A stretch of 64,000 nt of DNA, from contig NZ_JAPEMI010000001.1 of assembly GCF_026342835.1 (NCBI RefSeq), forward strand, positions 1,928,501 through 1,992,500, read 5' to 3'. How positions within the stretch are numbered: position 1 is the stretch's first letter; each line of letters opens with the position of its first letter. The notes under the pieces were generated by a model, which saw only the letters and a list, made by a program, of their open reading frames with translations, was not told the origin of the DNA and ran no database searches. This document shows positions 10,624-17,855 of the stretch, piece after piece. The DNA is from Streptomyces sp. NBC_00154. Lineage in GTDB: Bacteria > Actinomycetota > Actinomycetes > Streptomycetales > Streptomycetaceae. A program made the translations under genes and the position numbers.

Positions 10624-11396
10624 GCAGCTACGACGCACGGTTCAGGGTGTGGCGCGGGGACCCCGACGGCGGCGGCCTGGAGGACTTCACGGTCGAGGTG
10701 AACGACGGGGAGGTCGTCCTCGACATCATCCACCGGATCCAGGCCACCCAGGCGGGCGATCTGGCGGTGCGCTGGAACTGCAAGGCGGGCAAGTGCGGCT
10801 CGTGCAGCGCGGAGATCAACGGGCGGCCGCGGCTGATGTGCATGACCCGCATGTCGGTGTTCGGCCGGGAGGAGACGATCACCGTCACTCCGCTGCGGGC
10901 GTTCCCGGTGGTCCGCGATCTGGTGACGGACGTGACGTTCAACTACACCAAGGCGCGGGAAGTGCCCGCCTTCGTACCGCCGAAGGGCGTGAAGGCGGGC
11001 GACTACCGGATGCAGCAGGTCGATGTGGACCGCTCGCAGGAGTTCCGCAAGTGCATCGAGTGCTTCCTGTGCCAGGACACCTGCCATGTGGTCCGCGACC
11101 ACGAGGAGAACAAGACGGCGTTCGCCGGACCGCGCTTCCTGATGCGGGTCGCCGAACTGGACATGCACCCCCTGGACGCCGCTGCCGAGTCGGGACTCGA
11201 CCGGAAGGCGACGGCGCAGGAGGAACACGGGCTGGGCTACTGCAACATCACCAAGTGCTGTACGGAGGTGTGTCCCGAGCACATCAAGATCACGGACAAT
11301 GCGCTGATCCCTCTGAAGGAGCGGGCGGTGGACCGCAAGTACGACCCGCTGGTCTGGCTGGGGAACAAGATCGGCCGACGCCGGGACGCTCCGTGA
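10620..11396 (+). CDS. sdhB: Succinate dehydrogenase/fumarate reductase iron-sulfur subunit
   Basis: 258 residues. It relays electrons from FAD to quinone through three Fe-S centres. The N-terminal ferredoxin fold has the [2Fe-2S] ligands Cys54, 59, 62 and 74 (CKAGKCGSC..LMC). The C-terminal helical domain has CIECFLCQDTC (Cys145, 148, 151, 155) and a second cluster set CNITKCCTEVCPEHI. The start is GTG at 10620, overlapping the sdhA stop by four bases (GTGA). An ATG upstream inside sdhA is rejected because it would prepend unrelated sequence. With sdhC and sdhA it forms the operon core. Only one membrane subunit is seen. Confidence 0.96.
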   Translation: MSSYDARFRVWRGDPDGGGLEDFTVEVNDGEVVLDIIHRIQATQAGDLAVRWNCKAGKCGSCSAEINGRPRLMCMTRMSVFGREETITVTPLRAFPVVRDLVTDVTFNYTKAREVPAFVPPKGVKAGDYRMQQVDVDRSQEFRKCIECFLCQDTCHVVRDHEENKTAFAGPRFLMRVAELDMHPLDAAAESGLDRKATAQEEHGLGYCNITKCCTEVCPEHIKITDNALIPLKERAVDRKYDPLVWLGNKIGRRRDAP

Positions 11397-11397
11397 C

Positions 11398-11416
11398 CGG
11401 GCTCGGGCCGAGCCCG
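11398..11416. terminator. Short hairpin between convergent sdhB and the isochorismatase-like gene
   Basis: 8-base arms CGGGCTCG / CGAGCCCG with a 3-base loop, immediately after the sdhB stop and 17 bases from the end of the convergent gene. It could work in both directions. No T-tract, so it is a moderate candidate only. Confidence 0.4.
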
Positions 11417-11432
11417 TCCGGCTCGACGGGGC

Positions 11433-11984
11433 TCAGCCGAGCAGCTTGACGATCGCCTCGGTGGTGTCCGTCTCGCCGAGCCGCGGGAAGATCTTCTCGA
11501 TGCTGTTGTCGTGGGCGCCGCCGTCCATGTCGGTGACCGCGTCCGTGACGACGGTGACGTTGTAGCCGTGCTCGTTCGCGGCCCGGGCGGTGGACTCCAC
11601 GCCGATGCTGGTGGCGATGCCTGTCAGTACGACCTGCGTGACACCGCGGCGGCGCAGCTGAAGGTCGAGGTCGGTGCCGTAGAAGGCGCCCCACTGCTGC
11701 TTGGTGACCACGATGTCGCCGTCGCGCGGGCCGAGCTCGGGGACGATGTCGGCCCAATCGGCAGCCGGCTGCCCGGAACGGGGGGCGCCCTCGGTGCGGC
11801 CGGGGGCGCCGCCGGTGACGCGGACCAGGACGACCGGGAGACCCTTGGCGCGGAACGCGTCGGCGAGGGTCGCGGAGTTCGCGACGATGTCGGCGGCGGG
11901 GTGGGCGGTGGGGAGGTCGACGATGCCCTTCTGAAGATCGACGACGACCAGGGCGGTCTTCTGGTCGAGGGTGGTGGCGGTCAT
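11433..11984 (-). CDS. Isochorismatase-like cysteine-hydrolase-fold protein
   Basis: 183 residues of the isochorismatase/nicotinamidase fold: Asp16 in ALVVVDLQKGI, Lys95 in VVTKQQWGAFYGTDLDLQLR, and the signature VVLTGIATSIGVESTARAA. In nicotinamidases and related amidases the signature has a catalytic Cys where this protein has Gly128. True isochorismatases (EntB, PhzD) also lack that Cys, so an amidase role is unlikely and an ether-type or unknown hydrolase is more likely. The ATG at 11984 follows AGAGGAG. It lies 41 bases downstream of the MFS gene and is probably the third gene of the marR operon. Confidence 0.85.
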   Translation of the reverse strand: MTATTLDQKTALVVVDLQKGIVDLPTAHPAADIVANSATLADAFRAKGLPVVLVRVTGGAPGRTEGAPRSGQPAADWADIVPELGPRDGDIVVTKQQWGAFYGTDLDLQLRRRGVTQVVLTGIATSIGVESTARAANEHGYNVTVVTDAVTDMDGGAHDNSIEKIFPRLGETDTTEAIVKLLG

Positions 11985-12025
11985 GATGGCGCTCCTCTTG
12001 GGGGGACGGGTGGTGCCGGTGGTGG

Positions 12026-13546
12026 TCAGGTGCGGGTGCGCAGGGCGCGGTCGGTGAGGGTCAGGACGATCAGCAGCAGGCCGAGTACGACGGAGACCGC
12101 TGCCATGAGATGGAGCCCGCCGTCGCTCGCCGACCGACCGTAGGCGAGGGCGATCAGGCTGGACGCGGCGATCGCCCCGATGTACTGGGCGGTGCGCTGG
12201 AGTCCGGCGGCTGACCCGATGCTCTCGGGCGGCGCGTACGCCTGGACGGCGGCCTGGTTGCTCGTACCGATCAGCCCCTGCGGGATGCCGAAGCAGGCGC
12301 CGGCGAGCAGCAGTACGGCGAGCGGCGTGGAACCGGAGAGGAACGCCAGCATCGCGGCCCCGACGGTGAGCAGCACACAGGCCAGTGCGAGCGGGCCGCG
12401 GATGTCCTTCGTCCGGGCTCCGAGCAGCGAACAGGCCAGTGCGGCGAGTGACATCGGCAGCATCAGCAGTCCGGTGTGGCCGGAGGAGTAGCCACGTACC
12501 TCCTCCAGCCACTGCGTATAGCCGTACATCACGCAGTAGATCAACAGGTAGCTCAGTCCGTGCCGCAGATACGTGCGGGCGAGCGCTGCGTTGCTCGCGA
12601 GCATCCGCAGGTCGATGACGGGCCGCGGGCGGCGCAGCTGCCACCACACCAGCACACCGGTCAACACGGCGAAGGGCGCGAGCAGCCACCACATCGGGTG
12701 GGCGAGATCGAGCAGGAAGAAGACCAGCACGGTCAGGACGGTGGAGAAGAGGCCGATGCCGAGCGGATCCAGGTCGAGCCGGGGCGCACGACCGTCGGCT
12801 CCACGCGTGCGCGGCGGATCCGCCGGGATCCAGAGCAGCGCGAAGCCGAACGCGATGAGGGCGACGGGCACATTGACGGCGAAGATGCCCCGCCAGCCGA
12901 CGACCATGACGAGCAGCCCGCCGAGCGTGGGCCCGACGGCGGCGCTGCCGAGCGCGGCGAAGGAGAGCCGGGCCAGGACGGGACGTGGGGTGGCGCGGCC
13001 GACCCGCCGGGACTCGTCGCGCAGCACCGCCATGGCGGCCGGGTAGGCGGCCGACGTACCGATGCCGAGCAGCAGCCGGGATGCGATCAGCCAGCCGAAA
13101 CTCGGCGCGAACGTCCCGACGAGGCCGGAGGCGATCACGACGACCAGACCGGCGAGGAAGACGCGGCGGGGGCCGATGACGTCGGCGAGCTTGCCGAGAA
13201 CGGGCTGGGCGACGGCGCTGGCGAGGTAGAGGACCGAGATGAGCCAGGCGGTGTCGGCGGCACCGATGCCGAAGGTGTGGGCGATCGCCACCAGGGCGGT
13301 GGAGATCATGGTGGTGTTGAGCGGGTTGAGCAGGGAGCCGAGGAGCAGCGGTGCGGTGAGGCGCGCACTGAAACCGGGGCAGGCGGCTGCGGGGTGCCCG
13401 GAGGAAGTGGCCGCAAGACGGCCGAGGCCGGTAGAGGTGGCCGTCGCGGTCGCTTGCGGGGCCGGCCGGTCGCTTGTCACTTTCACTTCGACTTTCACCG
13501 TGTCCGCCTCCGCCGCCGGTGTCGGCATCGGCTCCGGGGCGGTCAC
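12026..13546 (-). CDS. MFS drug:H+-type efflux transporter
   Basis: 506 residues with about 13-14 hydrophobic segments, matching the DHA2 (14-helix) layout. Motif-A-like GKLADVIGPRRVFLAG lies after the second helix, and PVLGKLADVIG and GTSAAYPAAMAVL fit drug:proton antiporters. A 60-residue Ala/Thr-rich N-terminal tail precedes the first helix. The GTG at 13546 overlaps the marR stop (GTGA), so translation is coupled. An ATG six codons later (13528) is the alternative. Placement behind marR suggests substrate-inducible efflux of a small aromatic or antibiotic-like compound, and the substrate is unknown. Confidence 0.88.
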   Translation of the reverse strand: MTAPEPMPTPAAEADTVKVEVKVTSDRPAPQATATATSTGLGRLAATSSGHPAAACPGFSARLTAPLLLGSLLNPLNTTMISTALVAIAHTFGIGAADTAWLISVLYLASAVAQPVLGKLADVIGPRRVFLAGLVVVIASGLVGTFAPSFGWLIASRLLLGIGTSAAYPAAMAVLRDESRRVGRATPRPVLARLSFAALGSAAVGPTLGGLLVMVVGWRGIFAVNVPVALIAFGFALLWIPADPPRTRGADGRAPRLDLDPLGIGLFSTVLTVLVFFLLDLAHPMWWLLAPFAVLTGVLVWWQLRRPRPVIDLRMLASNAALARTYLRHGLSYLLIYCVMYGYTQWLEEVRGYSSGHTGLLMLPMSLAALACSLLGARTKDIRGPLALACVLLTVGAAMLAFLSGSTPLAVLLLAGACFGIPQGLIGTSNQAAVQAYAPPESIGSAAGLQRTAQYIGAIAASSLIALAYGRSASDGGLHLMAAVSVVLGLLLIVLTLTDRALRTRT

Positions 13547-14013
13547 TGCTCGACCAGGCGGTCCAGGAGGGCCGTGGCCTCGGCGACGGTACGGCGCTCG
13601 GCCCCGTCGAGCTCGGCAGCGATCGCTTCGGCGAGCCAGTTGTGCTTGGCGGCGCGGACCGCGTCGAGCGTGGTCCGGCCGACATCTGTGATGGACATGA
13701 CCGACTTCCGGCCGTCGACAGGATCCGGCGCCCGCTCGACGAGCCCCTGACTCTCCAGCGCCCCGAGGGTCAGCCGCATGGACTGGGGCCGTACGTACTC
13801 GGCGCGGGCCAGCGCGGCCGTGGTGGCCGGGCCCTCCCGGCCGAGGCGGGAGAGCACCGCGCGCTGGGTCGGGGTGAGCAGGCTGTCCGACGATGTGGTG
13901 CGCAGTCGACGCAGCAGGCGGCTGACGACGGACGCCAGCTGCGTCGCGACCTGCTCCGCGCTGGGCTCGCCGCCCGGCTCGGCGGTGGTGGCTTCGGACG
14001 ATGGTTCCCGCAT
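13543..14013 (-). CDS. MarR-family transcriptional regulator
   Basis: 156 residues with the winged-helix fold of MarR: helices around ATQLASVVSRLLRRLRTT, recognition region TTAALARAEYVRPQSMRLTLGALESQGLVER, and the wing DPVDGRKSVMSITDVGR. It probably represses its own operon (marR-MFS-hydrolase) and is released by a small ligand. The ATG at 14013 is chosen over the one at 14070 because a 26-base palindrome that looks like its operator sits at 14034-14059, inside the longer frame. No redox Cys is visible, so it is unlikely to be of the OhrR type. Confidence 0.88.
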   Translation of the reverse strand: MREPSSEATTAEPGGEPSAEQVATQLASVVSRLLRRLRTTSSDSLLTPTQRAVLSRLGREGPATTAALARAEYVRPQSMRLTLGALESQGLVERAPDPVDGRKSVMSITDVGRTTLDAVRAAKHNWLAEAIAAELDGAERRTVAEATALLDRLVEQ

Positions 14014-14033
14014 GAGTCCATCGTAAAAGATGC

Positions 14034-14059
14034 ACAGGCCATCTTGCAAGGTTGCCTGT
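14034..14059. promoter_or_regulatory. Probable MarR operator palindrome
   Basis: Dyad ACAGGC-3 nt-CTTGCAAG-3 nt-GCCTGT, perfect except for the spacers. Outward extension keeps ATG.. / ..CAT matches, giving roughly 10-base arms. It lies 20-46 bases upstream of the marR start, where it would cover the promoter. The divergent lacI-type gene begins about 100 bases away. Confidence 0.7.
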
Positions 14060-14105
14060 CCATTTTCCATGCGGCCTTGCTCGCGGCGTGGCGTGCGATC
14101 TAGGG

Positions 14106-14119
14106 TGAATGCGCTTTCA
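14106..14119. promoter_or_regulatory. LacI-type operator in front of the lacI-family gene
   Basis: TGAATGCGCTTTCA is a near-palindrome with the central CG step typical of LacI-family sites, one mismatch from TGAAAGCGCTTTCA. It lies 43 bases before the regulator's GTG start, suggesting autoregulation. A close relative occurs at 16555-16568. Confidence 0.65.
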
Positions 14120-14161
14120 AAGTGTGTAGGTACGGGAAGAAGAAGCGGACGGTCGGTTCGG

Positions 14162-15232
14162 GTGAGTGCCCCAACGGTGTACGACGTCGCAGAGCGGTCG
14201 GGCGTCTCGATTGCGACGGTCTCGCGGGTCTACCGCAACCCCGACTCCGTGCGCGCCCAGACCCGCGAGCGGGTCCTCGATGCGGCCCGCGAGCTCGGGT
14301 ACGTACCCAGCGGGAACGCGCGAGGCCTGGCCAGCCGCACCACCGGGGTGCTCGGGCTCTGCTTCCCCGACTACGCCGACCCGGACGCCGAGGCCGACGC
14401 GGAGGCGGACAGCGACGCCGACGACGCGGTGATGCTCTACTCCGACCAGATCATCCGCGGCATGGAACGCGCGGCACGGCGACACGGGTACGCGCTGCTG
14501 ATCGCCGCGTCACTGGAGGGCGGGCCCGAGAGCCTTGTCGCGAAGGTGGCCGGCCGGGTCGACGGCTTCGCGGTGCTTGCACAGACCGTGCCGACCGAGG
14601 ATCTCGAAGTGATCTCGCGCCGGCTGCCGGTGGTGATGCTCGCCGGGCCGCGCGAGATCGACCACCTCGACCACATCGTCGTGGCCAACGCCGACGGCGA
14701 ACGCGAACTGGCCCGTCACCTGATCGATGACCACGGGCTGCGCAGACTCGCCTTCATCGGGGGCGAGGTGGCGTCACCGGACGCCGAGGCGCGGTTCCGC
14801 GGCTTCCAGGAGGCCTGCCGCGACGCCGGACTCCCGGTGCCGGACGCACCGGACATGCGGGCCGAGATGATGACGCAGGCCGAAGGCGCCCGGACGGCGG
14901 AAGCCATGCTCGACCGGTACGCAGGCCTGAGTGACACCGAACGTCCGCAGGCCATGCTGTTCGCCAACGACCAGATGGCGGTGGGCGCGCTGCGCGCGCT
15001 GGAACGGCGCGGGGTGCGGGTGCCCGAGGACCTCGCCGTGACCGGGTTCGACGGGATCCCGCTGAGCCGGATCGTACGACCGCCGCTGACGACCGTACGA
15101 CAGCCGATCCGGCAGCTGGGCGAGCAGGCGGTGGAACTGCTCGTGCAGCGCCTGGGCGACCGGGAACGCGAGCCGGTATCCCTGATGCTCCAGGTATCCC
15201 TGGCCCGCCGGGCGAGCTGCGGCTGCGTCTGA
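14162..15232 (+). CDS. LacI-family transcriptional regulator
   Basis: 356 residues. N-terminal LacI helix-turn-helix at residues 5-24 (TVYDVAERSGVSIATVSRV) and hinge helix SGNARGLASR. The periplasmic-binding-protein-like effector domain runs from TTGVLGLCFPDY to SVARRAS-like LARRASCGC. An unusual acidic run of Asp/Glu/Ala at about residues 80-98 sits in the first lobe. The GTG at 14162 is the start that gives the canonical N-terminus. Shared operators upstream of this gene and of the sugar importer (16555) imply that it represses the CUT1 importer/beta-glucosidase operon, probably released by a di- or oligosaccharide. Confidence 0.93.
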   Translation: MSAPTVYDVAERSGVSIATVSRVYRNPDSVRAQTRERVLDAARELGYVPSGNARGLASRTTGVLGLCFPDYADPDAEADAEADSDADDAVMLYSDQIIRGMERAARRHGYALLIAASLEGGPESLVAKVAGRVDGFAVLAQTVPTEDLEVISRRLPVVMLAGPREIDHLDHIVVANADGERELARHLIDDHGLRRLAFIGGEVASPDAEARFRGFQEACRDAGLPVPDAPDMRAEMMTQAEGARTAEAMLDRYAGLSDTERPQAMLFANDQMAVGALRALERRGVRVPEDLAVTGFDGIPLSRIVRPPLTTVRQPIRQLGEQAVELLVQRLGDREREPVSLMLQVSLARRASCGCV

Positions 15233-15254
15233 GCCCGCCGAACGGGCTGCGGCT

Positions 15255-15305
15255 GCCTCATGCGCCGGACGAGCCGCGAAGCCCGGACCGTCCGGCGCAT
15301 GAGGC
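15255..15305. terminator. Long hairpin between convergent lacI and esterase genes
   Basis: Perfect 16-base arms (15255-15270 and 15290-15305) containing GCGCCGGAC / GTCCGGCGC, with a 19-base loop. It sits between two convergent stop codons and should terminate both. The arm sequence resembles a dispersed intergenic hairpin common in Streptomyces, so it may also be a repeated element. Confidence 0.75.
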
Positions 15306-15381
15306 CGAGCCGACCCGGCAGTTGTGCGTGCCTGGACGCGCGAGCCCGGCCCGACCGGCCCGACGCCCCCTCCGGACACCC

Positions 15382-16374
15382 CTAGCCCATATGCGCCCCG
15401 AAGAACCGCTCCCGGTTCCCCCGCAGCTGGGCCACCTCCCCGACGAGCCCCTCGTACTCGAAATGCCCCGCGCTCAGCACCTGCAGTTCACGCGGTCCGG
15501 CGAGCGCATTGTGTACGGCGAACTGGCCGGGCGGCGGCACCGAGGGATCGAACAGCGCTGCCGCCACCAGCGTCGGCAGCTCCAGCTGCGCGGCGGCCGT
15601 CGCAGCGTCGAAGTACCGCAGCACTTCGGTGACTTCGGGATGGTCCCGGTGGTACGCGCGCAACGACTCACCGCTGCCGACGCACCGCAGCGTGAGCCGC
15701 AACGGGTGGTTGCCGAACGTGGGCACCGTCAGCTGCGCGGCGCCGAACCGGTCGTCCCACGGCAGGGCCAGCGCACCGAGCCCGCCGCCGAAGCTCTCCC
15801 CGAGATAGCCGAGCCGGGGAGCCCCCGGACCACCCCCGGGGGCCAGCTCCGGAACGAGTTCGTGCAGCGCCGACGCGGCACACCACAGATCCGCCACGCA
15901 CTCGCCGATGACATACGTGTCACGCGACCCGATGCCGTGACGGACATGCGCGTCGGCCACATCGGGGATTCCCGGCCACAGACCGCGGCTGCCCATGCCG
16001 CGCACACAGGGCAGGATCGCGGCGGACCGGGGCAGGGGCAGCGGCAGATCGGGCCCCGGCTCCTGCCGGCCCCCGTACCCGTGGCCGATGACGAATCCGT
16101 GCTCCGCGACACCCTCGACGGGCAGGGCGAGCCAGCCGCCGATCCGGACCCCGCCCACGGAGGTGAACGTCACACCGTGGATCCGCAGTCCGTCCCGCTC
16201 GTCCTCCAGCCGTCCGATCTCCGGTTCCGCGGCGACCTTGCGGGCCTTGTCGTGGCGGGCTCGCCAGAAGGCCGCGAAATCGTCCGGGGCGGCGGGCGCG
16301 GGGACGCTCAGCAGCTCGTCCCGCGTGTACCCGTAGGACGTATCGAACGGGAAATCATGCGCAAACGAAGACAT
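15382..16374 (-). CDS. Acetylxylan esterase/cephalosporin-C deacetylase family (AXE1) alpha/beta hydrolase
   Basis: 330 residues with no signal peptide, so intracellular. Alpha/beta-hydrolase fold with nucleophile Ser194 in GYLGESFGGG, acid Asp276 in ALFDPSVPPPGQ and His304 in AGHFEYEG, all in the order and spacing of the AXE1 family. RGMGSRGLWPG and HGYGGRQ contribute the oxyanion region. The family removes acetyl groups from imported acetylated (xylo-)oligosaccharides. The ATG at 16374 is preferred over 16395. It is divergent from the sugar importer operon across a 230-base promoter region, suggesting co-function in saccharide use. Confidence 0.85.
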   Translation of the reverse strand: MSSFAHDFPFDTSYGYTRDELLSVPAPAAPDDFAAFWRARHDKARKVAAEPEIGRLEDERDGLRIHGVTFTSVGGVRIGGWLALPVEGVAEHGFVIGHGYGGRQEPGPDLPLPLPRSAAILPCVRGMGSRGLWPGIPDVADAHVRHGIGSRDTYVIGECVADLWCAASALHELVPELAPGGGPGAPRLGYLGESFGGGLGALALPWDDRFGAAQLTVPTFGNHPLRLTLRCVGSGESLRAYHRDHPEVTEVLRYFDAATAAAQLELPTLVAAALFDPSVPPPGQFAVHNALAGPRELQVLSAGHFEYEGLVGEVAQLRGNRERFFGAHMG

Positions 16375-16552
16375 GATCACGACAATATCGCCCAACCTCG
16401 GGCGGCGCGGTGCCCTACAAAATGGGTCACATCCTCTTCATATTCGCAAACACACCGCCTACCGTTCCAAAGTTGAACATTTAGATGACGAGCACGTTGC
16501 ACGAGTGTGACCTAGCACCCCCTTGCGCATCTCCGAACCCGTGTCGCAGAGT

Positions 16553-16583
16553 GATGTATGCGCTTACAGGCAGCGCATACATC
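16553..16583. promoter_or_regulatory. Operator/inverted repeat in front of the sugar importer operon
   Basis: TGTATGCGCTTACA at 16555-16568 matches the site before the lacI gene in 12 of 14 bases, keeping the core ATGCGCTT. A larger inverted repeat surrounds it: arms GATGTATGCGC and GCGCATACATC (16553-16563, 16573-16583) with a 9-base spacer, so the minus strand carries a second half site. It ends about 10 bases before the ribosome-binding site of the importer's first gene. Confidence 0.7.
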
Positions 16584-16608
16584 CGGATTGCTCGAGGAGG
16601 AGCCCTCC

Positions 16609-17850
16609 ATGTCCCGCACCGCCAGAACCGCCTCGGTCGGTATCGCAGTCGCGCTCGCATTCGGTATCACTGCATGTGGCAGTTCCGGTGCCGACGTCGC
16701 CGCGGACAAGAAGCAGACGCTCACCGTCTGGGCCATGGGGGCCGAGGGCGAGAGGCTCGCGGATGTGGCAAAGGTCTACGAGAAGTCGCACCCGAACATC
16801 ACCGTCAAGGTGACCCCGGTCGGCTGGGACGTCGCCCACCAGAAGCTCGTCTCCGCGGCCGCCGCCGGCACCATGCCGGACGTCGCGCAGATGGGCGGCA
16901 GCTACATGGGCGAGTTCTCCGAGCTCGGTGTCCTGGAACCGGTGGACACCAAGACCTTCGACAAGAAGGACTTCTTCCCGTCCGGCTGGAACCAGGGCGA
17001 GGTGGACGGCACCGCGTACGGCGTGCCGTGGTACGTCGACACCCGCGTCCTCTACTACCGCACCGATCTGGCCGAGAAGGCCGGCATCGACAAGGCTCCG
17101 ACCAACTGGAAGGAGATGCAGGATCTCGCCACCGCGTACCAGAAGAAGGCCGGTACCAAGTGGGGCCTGTCCATCCAGCCCAGCGGCCTGGACACCGTGC
17201 AGAACTTCTACTCCTTCCTGTACTCGGCCGGCGGCGAGATCGTCAATGACAAGGGCGAAGCCGTCATCGACAGCCCCGAGGCCGTCAAGGCGCTCAAGGA
17301 GTACGGCTCGTACTTCGACAAGGGACTCTCCAACAAGTCCGTGGCGCCCGGCTACGACGTGGTGAAGGACTTCGGCAACGGCCGCGTCCCGATGTTCTTC
17401 GGCGGCCCCTGGCACGTCACCCTGCTGAACGAGGGCCAGCCGCAGATCAAGGGCAAGTGGGCGGTGGCCAACGTCCCCGCCGACAAGTCCTCCGTCTCCA
17501 TGGCGGGCGGCTCCTCGCTGGTGGTTTCCAAGGACAGTGAGCACAAGGCCGCTGCCACGGAGTTCATCAAGTACCTGACCGACGCCAAGGGCCAGGCCGA
17601 CTGGTACGAGCGCACCAAGGACCTGCCCGCCAACACCGCGGCCTGGACCTCCGGAGCACTCGCCGACGACGCCAACCTCCAGGTCTTCAAGAAGCAGATG
17701 GACACCGCCAAGGCCGCTCCCTCGCTCGCCAAGTGGACCGAGATCACCGACAAGGTCGACCAGGCCATCGCGAAGGTCACCCAGGGCAAGGCTTCCGCCC
17801 AGGACGCGCTGAAGACGGCGCAGTCCCAGATCGAAGGCCTCGTGAAGTAG
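16609..17850 (+). CDS. Sugar ABC transporter (CUT1) substrate-binding lipoprotein
   Basis: 413 residues, MalE-like (SBP_bac_1). Lipoprotein signal MSRTARTASVGIAVALAFG with lipobox ITAC (Cys24). Characteristic stretches are LTVWAMGAEGERLADVAKVYE, VGWDVAHQKLVSAAAAGTMPDVAQMGGSY, YGVPWYVDTRVLYYRTD and FFGGPWHV, with many Trp/Tyr for sugar stacking. The ATG at 16609 has GAGGAGG 8 bases upstream. An earlier ATG at 16558 lies inside the operator and is rejected. It is the first gene of a four-gene operon with two permeases and a GH1 enzyme, so the ligand is probably a beta-linked gluco-oligosaccharide. Confidence 0.95.
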   Translation: MSRTARTASVGIAVALAFGITACGSSGADVAADKKQTLTVWAMGAEGERLADVAKVYEKSHPNITVKVTPVGWDVAHQKLVSAAAAGTMPDVAQMGGSYMGEFSELGVLEPVDTKTFDKKDFFPSGWNQGEVDGTAYGVPWYVDTRVLYYRTDLAEKAGIDKAPTNWKEMQDLATAYQKKAGTKWGLSIQPSGLDTVQNFYSFLYSAGGEIVNDKGEAVIDSPEAVKALKEYGSYFDKGLSNKSVAPGYDVVKDFGNGRVPMFFGGPWHVTLLNEGQPQIKGKWAVANVPADKSSVSMAGGSSLVVSKDSEHKAAATEFIKYLTDAKGQADWYERTKDLPANTAAWTSGALADDANLQVFKKQMDTAKAAPSLAKWTEITDKVDQAIAKVTQGKASAQDALKTAQSQIEGLVK

Positions 17851-17855
17851 GAGCC

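Noticed and set aside
13964-14070. Longer marR start at 14070
   Set aside because: It would place the 26-bp palindrome inside the coding region. ATG 14013 keeps the palindrome upstream as an operator.
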